Shown here piece after piece: positions 42,919 through 52,315 of a DNA stretch of 64,000 nt (position 1 is its first letter; each line of letters begins with the position of its first letter). The stretch is from Cytobacillus luteolus (lineage in GTDB: Bacteria > Bacillota > Bacilli > Bacillales > Bacillaceae_L). Below the pieces are notes generated by a model, which searched no databases, was not told the origin of the DNA, and saw nothing but the letters and a program-made list of their open reading frames with translations. The DNA is taken from contig NZ_JAGGKM010000007.1 in assembly GCF_017873715.1 (NCBI RefSeq), forward strand, positions 1-64,000. The letters are read 5' to 3'. The position numbers were made by a program, and so were the translations under genes.

Positions 42919-44243
42919 AGTTTGAAACGATAAAATCGATTATATTAACTATTCTAGTTTTCATTAGTATCGTCTTAACGTGGACTCTATGGACTTATTC
43001 TCCTAAATATGATCAATTTGAGAACTCTGATAGTTTTGTTGAGGTCCCAGTTGTTAATAAAAAAGATAATACTGGCTTAATAAAACCAGCAAGAATAATC
43101 TTTCACAAAAGTAATGGTCACTTCGGGACGATTGAAGAAAGTGAAATTAATAAGCTGATGAAGGAAGTTCGAAAATGGGAGATATACGATATTCAAAGTA
43201 AGAGAATGACAATACGTAAAGAAGATTATATTGCTCAACTAGATGATAGAGGCCATATTGAAATCCAATTTACTGATGAGATTCCACTTAACTTATTTGC
43301 TTCTATTTTTCAAATGGATGAAAGGGAGTACCCTGCTGTTTATTTTGACCGTTTATTCTTTAATGTAAATGCTATAGGAGAAAATGAAGGTATTCTTCAT
43401 TTTGTTTCAAAAAATAATCAAGTGGTTTATGAAGGACGTGTAGATGGCGAAAATGTAAGTTCATTCGAACGAAATTATTATCATCTCTCATCTCATTATC
43501 CTAGATATAAAGCATATACCGTTTCCGAATATAAAAAGTTTTATTTACCATTGGATAACACAATGGTCAGTCGTATTCAATATTATACAGATACTGTTGA
43601 TCCAGATATGTTTATCAATGCCCTATTCACAAATCCAAACTTTGTTAAAAAGGACGAGTTTAGTTACGGAGATGTATTTACGGATGGTTATAAGATATTA
43701 CGAGTTGATCAGAACAATAAATTAATTCGTTATGTGAACCCAATGGGAAGAGAAGAGAATAGGCTTGCTACAGAAGAGTTAATTCAAAAGAGCATTGATT
43801 TTGTAAATGATCATAATGGCTGGACGGATCGTTATCGTTTTTTTAGTTGGGATAAATTCCAGCATCGAACACTATTTAGACTTTACGTGAAAAATATCCC
43901 TGTCTTTAACGCAAATGATCTTGCTGAAATTGAGCAGATTTGGGGAAAGAACGAAGTTTCGAGATATGAAAGGCCATTGCTAACATTACAATTGCCTGTA
44001 GAAATTGCTGATGTAGCTTTACCATCTGGAGATGAAGTGGTTCGAACGATTAAGGCAAAACAGAACATTGCGTTTGAGATGGTCCAAGATATTTCCATTG
44101 GCTATGAGTTAAAGGAAGACCCATCATCCCCTAAAATTATCTTACTTGATCCTGTATGGACCTATTTGTATGAAGGTGATTGGAAAATACTTGATTTTAA
44201 TCATAATGACGAGTTAGGGGGTAATGGAAGTGGATTGGAGTAA
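42915..44243 (+). CDS. walH: WalK regulatory protein WalH (YycH)
   Basis: A 442-aa protein with a single N-terminal membrane helix (TIKSIILTILVFISIVLTWTLW) and a large extracellular part, as in YycH. In B. subtilis it modulates WalK with WalI. ATG 42915 overlaps the walK stop (ATGA), with GAGG ten bases upstream; a TTG at 42909 is less likely. Confidence 0.94.
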   Translation: MKFETIKSIILTILVFISIVLTWTLWTYSPKYDQFENSDSFVEVPVVNKKDNTGLIKPARIIFHKSNGHFGTIEESEINKLMKEVRKWEIYDIQSKRMTIRKEDYIAQLDDRGHIEIQFTDEIPLNLFASIFQMDEREYPAVYFDRLFFNVNAIGENEGILHFVSKNNQVVYEGRVDGENVSSFERNYYHLSSHYPRYKAYTVSEYKKFYLPLDNTMVSRIQYYTDTVDPDMFINALFTNPNFVKKDEFSYGDVFTDGYKILRVDQNNKLIRYVNPMGREENRLATEELIQKSIDFVNDHNGWTDRYRFFSWDKFQHRTLFRLYVKNIPVFNANDLAEIEQIWGKNEVSRYERPLLTLQLPVEIADVALPSGDEVVRTIKAKQNIAFEMVQDISIGYELKEDPSSPKIILLDPVWTYLYEGDWKILDFNHNDELGGNGSGLE

Positions 44244-45012
44244 AACAAAAACCATTTTTATTATTACCTTTTTGGTCTTAGATTTATTTTTAATTTATCA
44301 ATTTATAGAAAAAAGAAATTTGAGCCAATTAGATTTAATTAGAGAGGCATCAATTGAAGAACAGTTGGAGACAGAGGAAATTACGTATCCACAGCTACCT
44401 AGGCTAGCTGATGAAGCTGATTATATCATCTATGGACAGGAAAAAGCATTTACATTAGAAGAGGTAGACGGCCTGAAAAATCAACAGATTAATCTCGATA
44501 ATCCTACGAAACTATTTTCAACTTTTATTGTGCCTATTAAATTTACAGAAGAAAATATTGATACCAAAATTGTACAGTTCATAAAAGATAATATAGCTTA
44601 TGGTTCTTCCTATCTATATTGGAAGTATGACAAAGATTCGAAGACGATTATTCTATTTCAGCATTATAAAAATAATACCTTCTTTAATATTCCTAATAAT
44701 TCTAGTGGACAAGTCTTACTTCAGTTAAATGAGAATAATGAAATTATCTCTTACAGTCAAACTCTATTAACAGATATTGAAGAATACAAACGAGAAGAAA
44801 TGCTAACTTCAATTCAAGCCATTGAGTATCTATATAAGAGTGATTATCTAAAATCAGGTAGTGAGGTAACAAGAATAGAATTCGGCTACTATCCACTCGT
44901 TACATTATCAAAATCCCAAGTGTTAACGCCAACTTGGCATATTATTGTTGATGATCGAATGGACTATTATGTAAATGCAATAGAGGGGCAAATTATTGAA
45001 ATACAGGAGTGA
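44224..45012 (+). CDS. walI: WalK regulatory protein WalI (YycI)
   Basis: A 262-aa protein with an N-terminal membrane helix (KTIFIITFLVLDLFLIYQF) and an extracellular YycI domain ending WHIIVDDRMDYYVNAIEGQI. It overlaps walH by 20 bp. It forms a WalH-WalI complex with WalK at the membrane. Confidence 0.94.
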   Translation: MEVDWSKTKTIFIITFLVLDLFLIYQFIEKRNLSQLDLIREASIEEQLETEEITYPQLPRLADEADYIIYGQEKAFTLEEVDGLKNQQINLDNPTKLFSTFIVPIKFTEENIDTKIVQFIKDNIAYGSSYLYWKYDKDSKTIILFQHYKNNTFFNIPNNSSGQVLLQLNENNEIISYSQTLLTDIEEYKREEMLTSIQAIEYLYKSDYLKSGSEVTRIEFGYYPLVTLSKSQVLTPTWHIIVDDRMDYYVNAIEGQIIEIQE

Positions 45013-45018
45013 ACAACA

Positions 45019-45813
45019 ATGAGCTTGCACTTTAGTGTGCTTGCAAGTGGAAGCACAGGCAATGCATTTTATATAGGTACAGAAAAGCATTCATTACTTG
45101 TAGATGCTGGTTTAAGCGGAAAACAAATGGAATTGCTGTTTAAAAACGTAAATCGTGAAATTAAGAATTTATCAGGAATTTTAGTTACTCATGAGCATAG
45201 TGATCATATTAAGGGATTAGGTGTACTTGCAAGGAAATATAAGTTGCCAGTTTATGCAAATGAAAAAACATGGGCAGCTATGGAGAGCAATATTGGAGAA
45301 ATTCCTACCGATCAAAAGTTTGTATTTACTATGGGTTCAGTCGAAAGCTTCGGAAATTTAGATGTTGAATCTTTTGGCGTATCGCATGATGCTGCTGAGC
45401 CCATGTTTTACGCATTCCATCATGAAGGCAGGAAGGTTGTGCTCCTGACTGATACTGGATATGTAAGTGATCGAATGAAGGGTGTCACTAAAGGTGCCGA
45501 TGCTTATGTAATTGAAAGTAATCATGATGTAGAGATGTTAAGAATGTGTCATTATCCATGGAATATTAAACGTAGAATCTTAGGTGATTTTGGACATGTT
45601 TCTAATGAGGATTCTGCACTCGCTTTAACAGATATGATAGGTGACAACACAAAACGTATATATCTAGCACATCTAAGTCAAGACAATAATATGAAAGACT
45701 TGGCAAGAATGGCGGTAAAACAAACACTAGAAAGTAAAGGTTTTGAAGTTGGCGATCAATTTGATTTATACGATACAGACCCTAAAGTCCCAACAAAACT
45801 TGCATACGTTTAA
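45019..45813 (+). CDS. walJ: Metallo-beta-lactamase fold protein WalJ (YycJ)
   Basis: A 264-aa MBL-fold hydrolase. Metal-binding motif [10 protein letters not shown], with [11 protein letters not shown] near the start, DTGYVSDRM and the late His in LAHLSQDN. In other Firmicutes YycJ is linked to DNA mismatch repair and to coordinating division with replication. Six bases follow walI. Confidence 0.95.
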   Translation: MSLHFSVLASGSTGNAFYIGTEKHSLLVDAGLSGKQMELLFKNVNREIKNLSGILVTHEHSDHIKGLGVLARKYKLPVYANEKTWAAMESNIGEIPTDQKFVFTMGSVESFGNLDVESFGVSHDAAEPMFYAFHHEGRKVVLLTDTGYVSDRMKGVTKGADAYVIESNHDVEMLRMCHYPWNIKRRILGDFGHVSNEDSALALTDMIGDNTKRIYLAHLSQDNNMKDLARMAVKQTLESKGFEVGDQFDLYDTDPKVPTKLAYV

Positions 45814-45848
45814 GAGGATAATTTTTAAAGATTATCCTCTTTTTTTTA
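45813..45848 (+). terminator. Terminator after walJ
   Basis: A 10-bp hairpin AGAGGATAAT / ATTATCCTCT with eight T residues. Confidence 0.93.
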
Positions 45849-46037
45849 AGCTAATTTTAAGAAAGAATGGTTATAATCCTTGATAGATACTAAAACAGCA
45901 CAAGGAACAAAGCAGGCAAGGTTGAAGATTAAAAGGTATGGGTATAGAAAGAGTAATCAAAAATTAGGTATATCGCTAGGTTCTTGTGCATGTTAGATAA
46001 AAATCAGTCGTTTATTCATGAAAGGATTGGTGACAGT

Positions 46038-47264
46038 ATGGGGTATTATGATCAGGACTATGAATATGTAAATGGCAGGAAGCAAAAGGGAAGTCGCGGT
46101 GGATGGTTTTTGTCTGCATTGGTTGGCGCAATAGTGGGGGCAATCCTAATTATTGTATTAATCCCTACTCTAACAAAATACAATATCCTCCCTTATGATT
46201 TAGAAAGTGCACAGGAGAGTCCACAAGATGAAACCACAACTTCAGCTCCAAACCCAGAGTTTCAAGAAACAGTGTCTGTTAGTGTTGTGACAGAAGTAAC
46301 AGATGCTGTAGATAAGGTGTCTGAAGCTGTTGTTGGTGTAATTAATCTACAACAAGCGGGTTTTTGGACGCAGCAAGGTTCACAAGAGGCCGGTACTGGA
46401 TCCGGAGTAGTATATAAGAAAGTTGGCGATAAGGCATATGTTGTAACAAATCATCATGTTATTGACAGAGCTAGTCAATTAGAAGTTAGCCTAAGTGATG
46501 GGACTCGAGTGGCTGCGACGTTGATAGGAAGTGATCCTTTAACAGACTTAGCAGTACTAGAGATTGATGGTAGTCATGTAACGAAAGTAGCTGAGTTTGG
46601 AGATTCAGATACCGTTAGAGCTGGTGAACCTGTATTAGCAATTGGAAATCCGTTAGGCCTTCGATTTTCAGGTTCAGTTACCCAAGGAATTATATCTGGC
46701 ACGAAGCGCTCCATTCCAGTTGATCTAGATGGAGATCGAATTCCTGATTGGAATGCAGAAGTTCTACAGACAGACGCGGCTATTAACCCTGGAAATAGTG
46801 GTGGAGCATTGGTTAACATTCAAGGCCAGATCATTGGGATTAACTCAATGAAGATTGCTCAGCATACAGTTGAGGGAATTGGACTATCGATCCCTACAAA
46901 TATTGTTCGACCTATTATCGAGGATTTAGAGAAATATGGTGAAGTTCTTCGCCCATATATGGGTGTAGGTTTGCGATCTATCGGTGAAATATCAAATTAT
47001 CATAAACAAGAAACATTACATCTCCCAGTAGAAGTAAAAGAGGGAATTGCAATTGTTGAAGTGGTTCCTAATTCACCGGCTGCCCAAGCGGGAATCAAAT
47101 TATATGATGTCATTGTTGAATTAGATGGCAAAAAAGTAACGGATGTACTCGAACTCAGGCAGCATTTATATAACAAATCTATTGGTGATACAATGGAAGT
47201 GAAATTATACCGTAATGGAGAAATTAAAACAGTGAATATGAAATTAGTAAATGAATCTTTATAG
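46038..47264 (+). CDS. htrC: HtrA-type serine protease (HtrC, YycK)
   Basis: A 408-aa membrane-anchored DegP-like protease. There is one helix (WFLSALVGAIVGAILIIVLI, about 22-42), then a trypsin-like domain with His in VVTNHHVID, Asp in DPLTDLAVLEI and Ser in NPGNSGGALV, and a C-terminal PDZ domain (VEVVPNSPAAQAGIKLYDVI). It handles misfolded secreted proteins. ATG 46038 follows GGATTGGTG; upstream ATGs back to 45984 have no site. Position after walJ is as in B. subtilis. Confidence 0.94.
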   Translation: MGYYDQDYEYVNGRKQKGSRGGWFLSALVGAIVGAILIIVLIPTLTKYNILPYDLESAQESPQDETTTSAPNPEFQETVSVSVVTEVTDAVDKVSEAVVGVINLQQAGFWTQQGSQEAGTGSGVVYKKVGDKAYVVTNHHVIDRASQLEVSLSDGTRVAATLIGSDPLTDLAVLEIDGSHVTKVAEFGDSDTVRAGEPVLAIGNPLGLRFSGSVTQGIISGTKRSIPVDLDGDRIPDWNAEVLQTDAAINPGNSGGALVNIQGQIIGINSMKIAQHTVEGIGLSIPTNIVRPIIEDLEKYGEVLRPYMGVGLRSIGEISNYHKQETLHLPVEVKEGIAIVEVVPNSPAAQAGIKLYDVIVELDGKKVTDVLELRQHLYNKSIGDTMEVKLYRNGEIKTVNMKLVNESL

Positions 47265-47309
47265 ATAAAGTAAGCGCAGTGGAGATAAATTTCCACTGTT
47301 TTTTTGTGG

Positions 47310-47640
47310 GGTTGTGGATAAGATAAATAGTTGTTTGAAATTGTCGTATTATGACGGTATGATGAGGAGGATACTAAAAACAAAAAAACTTTTCCACAGG
47401 TAGATAAAAATGGAGGGAATACAACATGAAGTGCTGTCAAGACCATATAGAGCTTGCATTAGATATGTATGTAGATGAATATGAATTGCCACCAGAAATG
47501 AGGTTGTTAACAGAAAATGAGATGTTATCCACAACGTGTGAATTTTGTCAAAACAAGGCAATATATGTTGTAGGGAACTAATATTCGCATACAAGATATG
47601 GTGAAGATTGTGGATATGTTGATAAGTTTTGTGGATAAGA
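47310..47640. promoter_or_regulatory. DnaA-box cluster around the htrC-rlmH interval
   Basis: TGTGGATAA at about 47313-47321, TTTCCACAG near 47392, TTATCCACA at about 47525-47533 (inside the mini-protein gene), TGTGGATAT near 47609 and TGTGGATAA near 47630. A DnaA-box cluster next to yydA (rlmH) is known in B. subtilis, to my recollection, so this looks conserved. Confidence 0.7.
47426..47581 (+). CDS. CxxH/CxxC mini-protein
   Basis: A 51-aa protein MKCCQDHIELALDMYVDEYE... with CCQDH near the N-terminus and CEFC at 38-41. It fits the small CxxH/CxxC family found just upstream of rlmH in Bacillaceae. Four ligands suggest zinc binding; the function is unknown. GGAGGGAA lies upstream of the ATG. 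Confidence 0.85.
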   Translation: MKCCQDHIELALDMYVDEYELPPEMRLLTENEMLSTTCEFCQNKAIYVVGN

Positions 47641-47664
47641 TGTTTGTAAAGCGAGGAAATGTAT

Positions 47665-48144
47665 GTGAATATCTCAATATTAACAATTGGAAAACTTAAA
47701 GAAAAATATCTACTGCAAGGCATTAATGAGTATTTAAAGAGATTAACTGCCTATGCTAAGGTAGAAATCATTGAAATGCCAGATGAAAAAGCCCCTGAAA
47801 ATTTAAGTGATACAGAAATGGAGCAGGTTAAGCAAAAAGAAGGAGAGCGTATTTTAAGCAAGATATCAGAAGACACCCATGTGATTGCCCTTGCAATCAA
47901 TGGAAAAATGAAGTCATCTGAACAGCTAGCTGAAGACCTAGACAAACTTGCTACCTATGGAAAAAGCAAAATTGCCTTCGTCATAGGAGGCTCACTTGGT
48001 TTGAGTAATGAAGTTATGAAACGTGCTAATGACACTTTATCCTTTTCTAAAATGACATTTCCTCATCAGTTGATGAGACTGATCTTGCTTGAGCAGGTGT
48101 ACCGGGCCTTTCGAATTAACCGGAATGAACCGTACCATAAGTAA
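47665..48144 (+). CDS. rlmH: 23S rRNA (pseudouridine-1915-N3)-methyltransferase RlmH
   Basis: A 159-aa SPOUT methyltransferase with [10 protein letters not shown] and [20 protein letters not shown], ending [11 protein letters not shown]. It methylates pseudouridine 1915 in helix 69. GTG 47665 (GAGG eight bases upstream) gives the usual length; the ATG at 47659 is too close to the site. In staphylococci the 3' end of this gene (orfX) is the integration site of SCC elements, and accessory genes begin right after it here. Confidence 0.97.
   Translation: MNISILTIGKLKEKYLLQGINEYLKRLTAYAKVEIIEMPDEKAPENLSDTEMEQVKQKEGERILSKISEDTHVIALAINGKMKSSEQLAEDLDKLATYGKSKIAFVIGGSLGLSNEVMKRANDTLSFSKMTFPHQLMRLILLEQVYRAFRINRNEPYHK
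48127..48144 (+). other. SCC-type attachment site at the 3' end of rlmH (attachment copy 1)
   Basis: GAACCGTACCATAAGTAA encodes EPYHK-stop. It corresponds in position and sequence to the staphylococcal SCC core at the end of rlmH (GAAGC-TATCATAA-type). It agrees at 14 of 18 bases with the copy at 59639, and the differences are all at third codon positions or in the stop codon. Confidence 0.75.
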
Positions 48145-48201
48145 ATGAGGTTTTTTTATAGAGAATTAATAATAGAGTTTAAACAGAAGGGTGAATAAAA
48201 A

Positions 48202-49584
48202 TTGGAGAGGGAGAGATTTTTATCTACATATGGTATGTATCCGGAAAAAATGGAAGAATACCTCATAAAAAATAAGGTTTCAAGAACTAAGTTTGCAACA
48301 CAGAGTAAATTATCAAGAACAACTGTATTACGACATTTCAAAAAGTTTAACATAAAGGGTTATGTAATACCTAAAAAGACCTATAGGGATTATATCTGTT
48401 CTCAATGTGGAGAACACTTTAACAGATATGTTCCTCCTATTCAGGTAAAAGTTAAGGAAAAGGTAACATACTGTAGCCCAGTATGTTATCATGACAGCCT
48501 TAGAAAAGCCAATGATGGTTCTTTATTTAGACTTGACTTAGATAGTTATAAATTTACAGAGCCAGCAAAGAGACTTGGTGATTATTCTGAATTAGTGTTG
48601 TCAAAGCGACATCTTCACACTATAGGGTCAAAAAAAATTAACCATACTTTTTTCAATAAAGGAATTATAAATGAATTAACAGCTTATATATTCGGAATAT
48701 GGTTAACAGATGGTCATGTTGGTTACTTTCGTAATGGGAAGAAACTAGATGAAATTAAGGTTGAATATAACAGTAGAGGACAAAAAATTATAGGAAGCTA
48801 TATTGCATCACTACAATTATCTGATATTGATATTGTGGAAAAAATAGCAAAAGTACTTGAAAATAAAAATAAACTTACAGAGAGCTATGGTACCTATAAG
48901 GGAGTAAAGACTAAAAAGACTAAAATTCTATTTATTAATAGTCCATATTTTAACCATGATCTAGCTTCCTTAGGGTGTGGAATTAAAAAAACATACTATG
49001 CAAATTATCCATTAATACATGATCAGTTAGATCGCCACTTTCTTAGAGGTATTCTAGATGGTGATGGCTCAGTTCAAATAAGTAAAGAAGGTAGACTTAG
49101 TATTAAGTTTTGTGGGAATGATCAATTGATGTATGGGATATTTCTAAAATTAAAACAACATTTAAGCATTACTCCTGTAGCAGTTAGTTATCCATCTGAA
49201 GAAGGTATGTTAACTTTCTGTGAAATTAGGTATGGTTTACAAGAGTCATTAGCAATTCGTGAATGGTTATATAAAGACGCTATTATTTTTGGGGAGAGAA
49301 AATATAAAAAAGCATTTGAATATAAGACACCTTTACGATTTCAAAACTGGAGTACACAAAAATTAGCAGATCATTTAGGTACAAGCATTTATTTTATTCA
49401 AGAGAATGTATACAAAGAAAATCTTCCACACACTATGGTAGGTACTGTGGTTAGTTTTCAACCAGAACATATTCCTTACTGGGAGAAATTTCTAGGTGAA
49501 CAACTTAAAAATCCCCGTTCACGTTTTAAGCATAAAACTAAATTACAAGAAAAATGGGGAGCAGCCCCGATTAGTAAGCTTTAG
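48202..49584 (+). CDS. LAGLIDADG homing-endonuclease-like protein with HTH and zinc-binding motif
   Basis: A 460-aa protein with an N-terminal helix-turn-helix-like region (about 18-50), then a paired-cysteine motif (C66, C69, C91, C95). Two LAGLIDADG-like helices follow: YIFGIWLTDGH (162-172) and FLRGILDGDGS (280-290), each with the catalytic-type acidic residue. A C-terminal segment (about 392-460) looks like a second HTH. It stands alone, not inside an intron or intein. TTG 48202 has AAGGGTGA seven bases upstream. It is the first gene past rlmH. It may be a site-specific nuclease, or a regulator that adopted the fold. Confidence 0.78.
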   Translation: MERERFLSTYGMYPEKMEEYLIKNKVSRTKFATQSKLSRTTVLRHFKKFNIKGYVIPKKTYRDYICSQCGEHFNRYVPPIQVKVKEKVTYCSPVCYHDSLRKANDGSLFRLDLDSYKFTEPAKRLGDYSELVLSKRHLHTIGSKKINHTFFNKGIINELTAYIFGIWLTDGHVGYFRNGKKLDEIKVEYNSRGQKIIGSYIASLQLSDIDIVEKIAKVLENKNKLTESYGTYKGVKTKKTKILFINSPYFNHDLASLGCGIKKTYYANYPLIHDQLDRHFLRGILDGDGSVQISKEGRLSIKFCGNDQLMYGIFLKLKQHLSITPVAVSYPSEEGMLTFCEIRYGLQESLAIREWLYKDAIIFGERKYKKAFEYKTPLRFQNWSTQKLADHLGTSIYFIQENVYKENLPHTMVGTVVSFQPEHIPYWEKFLGEQLKNPRSRFKHKTKLQEKWGAAPISKL

Positions 49585-49872
49585 TATAGCTAGGTATTTA
49601 TAATTAACTAAATATATTGAAATATAGGAATTCAATGAAGCTACCAACAAATAAGTATTGGTAGCTTTTCCCCTTTTTAAATAGGCTTTTTAAGTAGAAC
49701 AATATGTATCTTTGGGTTAAAATAATTGTAGAAATATAAGAACTTGTGTTTTTCTTTGTAAAAAACCGAATGATTTTGTTCCTCAAATAATATAAGGATA
49801 TGCTATACTATAAAATTTACAATCTTATAATTTACGTTAATGAATAAATTACTACACTATTTGGAGGTTATA

Positions 49873-51054
49873 ATGAATAAATTAAAAGGATTATCTCTGT
49901 TTGCTAATATCGGTGTAGCCGAAGCTTTACTAGAAGAAATAGGAGTAGAAGTAAAAATAGCAAATGAACTAGATGAAAGAAGAGCTAGGTTTTATAAACA
50001 TTTATATCCTGAAACAGAAATGATAACGGGAGATATAACTAGAGAAGAAGTATATTATGAAATAATAAATAAAGCAAAAGAAGCAGAAATAGACTTTATT
50101 ATGGCAACTCCACCTTGTCAAGGAATGAGTACGGTAGGCAAGAAGGATCCAACAGATCCTAGAAATCAATTAATCTCATATGCTCTTAAAGCAATTATTG
50201 ATTTAAAACCAATGTTTGTTTTACTAGAAAATGTCCCCCGTCAGAATAAAACTAAGGTAAGATTTAATGATAAAGAAATTTTAATACCAGACTTCATTAA
50301 GTCACTGCTATCCTCTGATTATCATATTAATGATACTGTCCTAAATGTAGCTGATTTCGGTGTACCTCAAAATAGAGAAAGATCAATTTTTCTATTAACG
50401 AGAAAAGATATCAAATTTATCTGGGAATTTCCTGAAAAAGAAAATAGTCCCATTATTACTTTAGAGGATGCAATTGGGCATCTACCTTCCCTTGATCCAT
50501 TAATACAGGGATACAAAATGGAAGAGATATTAAAGGTTTTTCCTGACTTTTTAAATAAGAAAAAAGAAGGAGAAGCGGTATCTAAGTGGCATACACCACC
50601 GAAACATAAGATAAGACATATAGAAGTAATGATGTATACTCCAGAAGGAAAATCAGCATTGGAAAATGATGAATTTTATCCTAAAAAGGTCAGTGGTGAG
50701 AGGATTGTAGGCTTTAAAAACACCTATAAAAGACAATGGTGGGATAAGCCAGCATATACAGTAACAACCTATAATGGTGCTGTTTGTTCTCATGATAATG
50801 TTCATCCAGGTAGACCAGTTTCAGCTGATAAATATGGAAGAACAATTTACTCTGATCCTAGAGTGTTGTCTATCTATGAATTATTGATTGTGATGTCTCT
50901 TCCGTTAAACTGGAATATACCTGAATGGGCTGATGAAAGTGTTATTAGACACAGTATTGGTGAAGGAATACCTCCTTTAATGGTGAAAAAGCTCTTCAGA
51001 ATGATTACAAATAGCTCTGATAAAATAGAAAGGCGGCATATAGTTAATGTTTAA
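49873..51054 (+). CDS. DNA (cytosine-5-)-methyltransferase 1
   Basis: A 393-aa m5C methyltransferase. Motif IV is PPCQG at 80-84 (catalytic Cys82), motif VI ENV at 119-121, motif VIII QNRERS at 166-171, and the late motif X reads GEGIPP. Motif I is unusual: LFANIG where most members have FAGxG. The target-recognition region is about 200-320. ATG 49873 follows TTGGAGG. It overlaps the next methyltransferase by 8 bp and is similar to it along the whole length, so the pair probably arose by duplication. Likely function: modification arm of a restriction system. Confidence 0.92.
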   Translation: MNKLKGLSLFANIGVAEALLEEIGVEVKIANELDERRARFYKHLYPETEMITGDITREEVYYEIINKAKEAEIDFIMATPPCQGMSTVGKKDPTDPRNQLISYALKAIIDLKPMFVLLENVPRQNKTKVRFNDKEILIPDFIKSLLSSDYHINDTVLNVADFGVPQNRERSIFLLTRKDIKFIWEFPEKENSPIITLEDAIGHLPSLDPLIQGYKMEEILKVFPDFLNKKKEGEAVSKWHTPPKHKIRHIEVMMYTPEGKSALENDEFYPKKVSGERIVGFKNTYKRQWWDKPAYTVTTYNGAVCSHDNVHPGRPVSADKYGRTIYSDPRVLSIYELLIVMSLPLNWNIPEWADESVIRHSIGEGIPPLMVKKLFRMITNSSDKIERRHIVNV

Positions 51055-52237
51055 TCACCTTAGAGGTTTATCATTATTTGCTAATGTAGGTATGGCCGAG
51101 ACATACCTTAATGATTTAGGGATAGAAATTATGTTGGCAAATGAAAAAGAAGAAGTTAGAGGGGAATTTTACAAACACCTTCACCCTAAAACTGAAATGA
51201 TTATAGGTGATATTACAGAGGATGACATTAGAAATACAATAATAAATAAGGCAAATGCATTAGATGTAAATCTAATTATAGCCACCCCCCCGTGTCAGGG
51301 CATGAGTAGGCATGGGAAGAGAGAGTTATTTGATCCTAGAAATCAATTAATAACATATGCCATTGATGTCATCAAAAAGGTAAAGCCTATGTTTGTATTG
51401 CTAGAAAACGTACCTAAACAATTAACAACAAGAATAGATTATTTCGGAGAAGAAATATTAATACCTGAGTATATTAAAAGGGAATTAGAAGAGATTTATC
51501 ATTTCAATACAGATACCATTGTGAATAGTGCAGATTTTGGGGTTCCACAAAGACGTGAGAGATCAATTTTCTTGTTATCGAGGAAGGACCAAGGGATAGT
51601 TTGGGAACATCCTGTACCAAAAAAGAAAAAACAAATTACATTAAGGGAAGCTATTGGTGAGTTACCTTCATTAGACCCTCTTGTTAGAGATCCAGATGAG
51701 CGATGGAGGTTTCCTAATTTTGAAGAAAAAAAGGAAGAGGGACTAAAAGTATCAAAATGGCACTACCCACCAACTCATTCATGGAAACACATACAATGGA
51801 TGATGCATACTCCTAGTGGAAAAACAGCTTTTGAGAATAATATATATTATCCTAAAAAAGATGATGGCACTACTATAAAAGGAAGGATAAGCACCTATAA
51901 ACGGTATAGTTGGGATAAACCAGCGAATACAATAACTCAGAATAATGGAGTAATATCCTCGGCAATATGTGTTCATCCAGGTAGATTAATACAAGATGAT
52001 GGATCAGAGGAAGGAAGAATATACTCTGATGCTAGGGTCCTAACGATATATGAATTACTTATTGTATCCTCTCTTCCAACAAACTGGAATATTCCAACAT
52101 GGGCGACTGAGACAACAATAAGGAATGCAATCGGTGAAGGTATTCCTCCCTTACTAATTAAAGAAATTTTTAGAGCTTTACTCAGTGGTCCGCAACCTTA
52201 TAGAAAAAGAGAAGTACAACTGGTTGCAGATATTTAA
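51047..52237 (+). CDS. DNA (cytosine-5-)-methyltransferase 2
   Basis: A 396-aa paralogue of the preceding gene. Motifs are PPCQG at 81-85 (Cys83), ENV at 120-122 and QRRERS near 167, ending with GEGIPPLLIKEIF. It shares the atypical motif I LFANVG. It differs most in the predicted recognition region (about 205-310), suggesting the two enzymes read different sequences, for example the two strands of an asymmetric site. It is translationally coupled to enzyme 1. Confidence 0.92.
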   Translation: MFNHLRGLSLFANVGMAETYLNDLGIEIMLANEKEEVRGEFYKHLHPKTEMIIGDITEDDIRNTIINKANALDVNLIIATPPCQGMSRHGKRELFDPRNQLITYAIDVIKKVKPMFVLLENVPKQLTTRIDYFGEEILIPEYIKRELEEIYHFNTDTIVNSADFGVPQRRERSIFLLSRKDQGIVWEHPVPKKKKQITLREAIGELPSLDPLVRDPDERWRFPNFEEKKEEGLKVSKWHYPPTHSWKHIQWMMHTPSGKTAFENNIYYPKKDDGTTIKGRISTYKRYSWDKPANTITQNNGVISSAICVHPGRLIQDDGSEEGRIYSDARVLTIYELLIVSSLPTNWNIPTWATETTIRNAIGEGIPPLLIKEIFRALLSGPQPYRKREVQLVADI

Positions 52238-52254
52238 TATAGGACTAAATTAAT

Positions 52255-52287
52255 AAAGCAGCATATCAACTATCGATATGCTGCTTT
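52255..52287. terminator. Bidirectional terminator between methyltransferase 2 and the DUF3883 gene
   Basis: A 13-bp perfect inverted repeat AAAGCAGCATATC / GATATGCTGCTTT between converging genes. Confidence 0.88.
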
Positions 52288-52315
52288 TGAAATTAGTTAA
52301 TGACCATCAATTGGC

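Noticed and set aside
48202-49584. Intein or group I intron endonuclease interrupting a gene
   Set aside because: No split host gene or intron core flanks it; rlmH upstream is complete with a normal stop codon.
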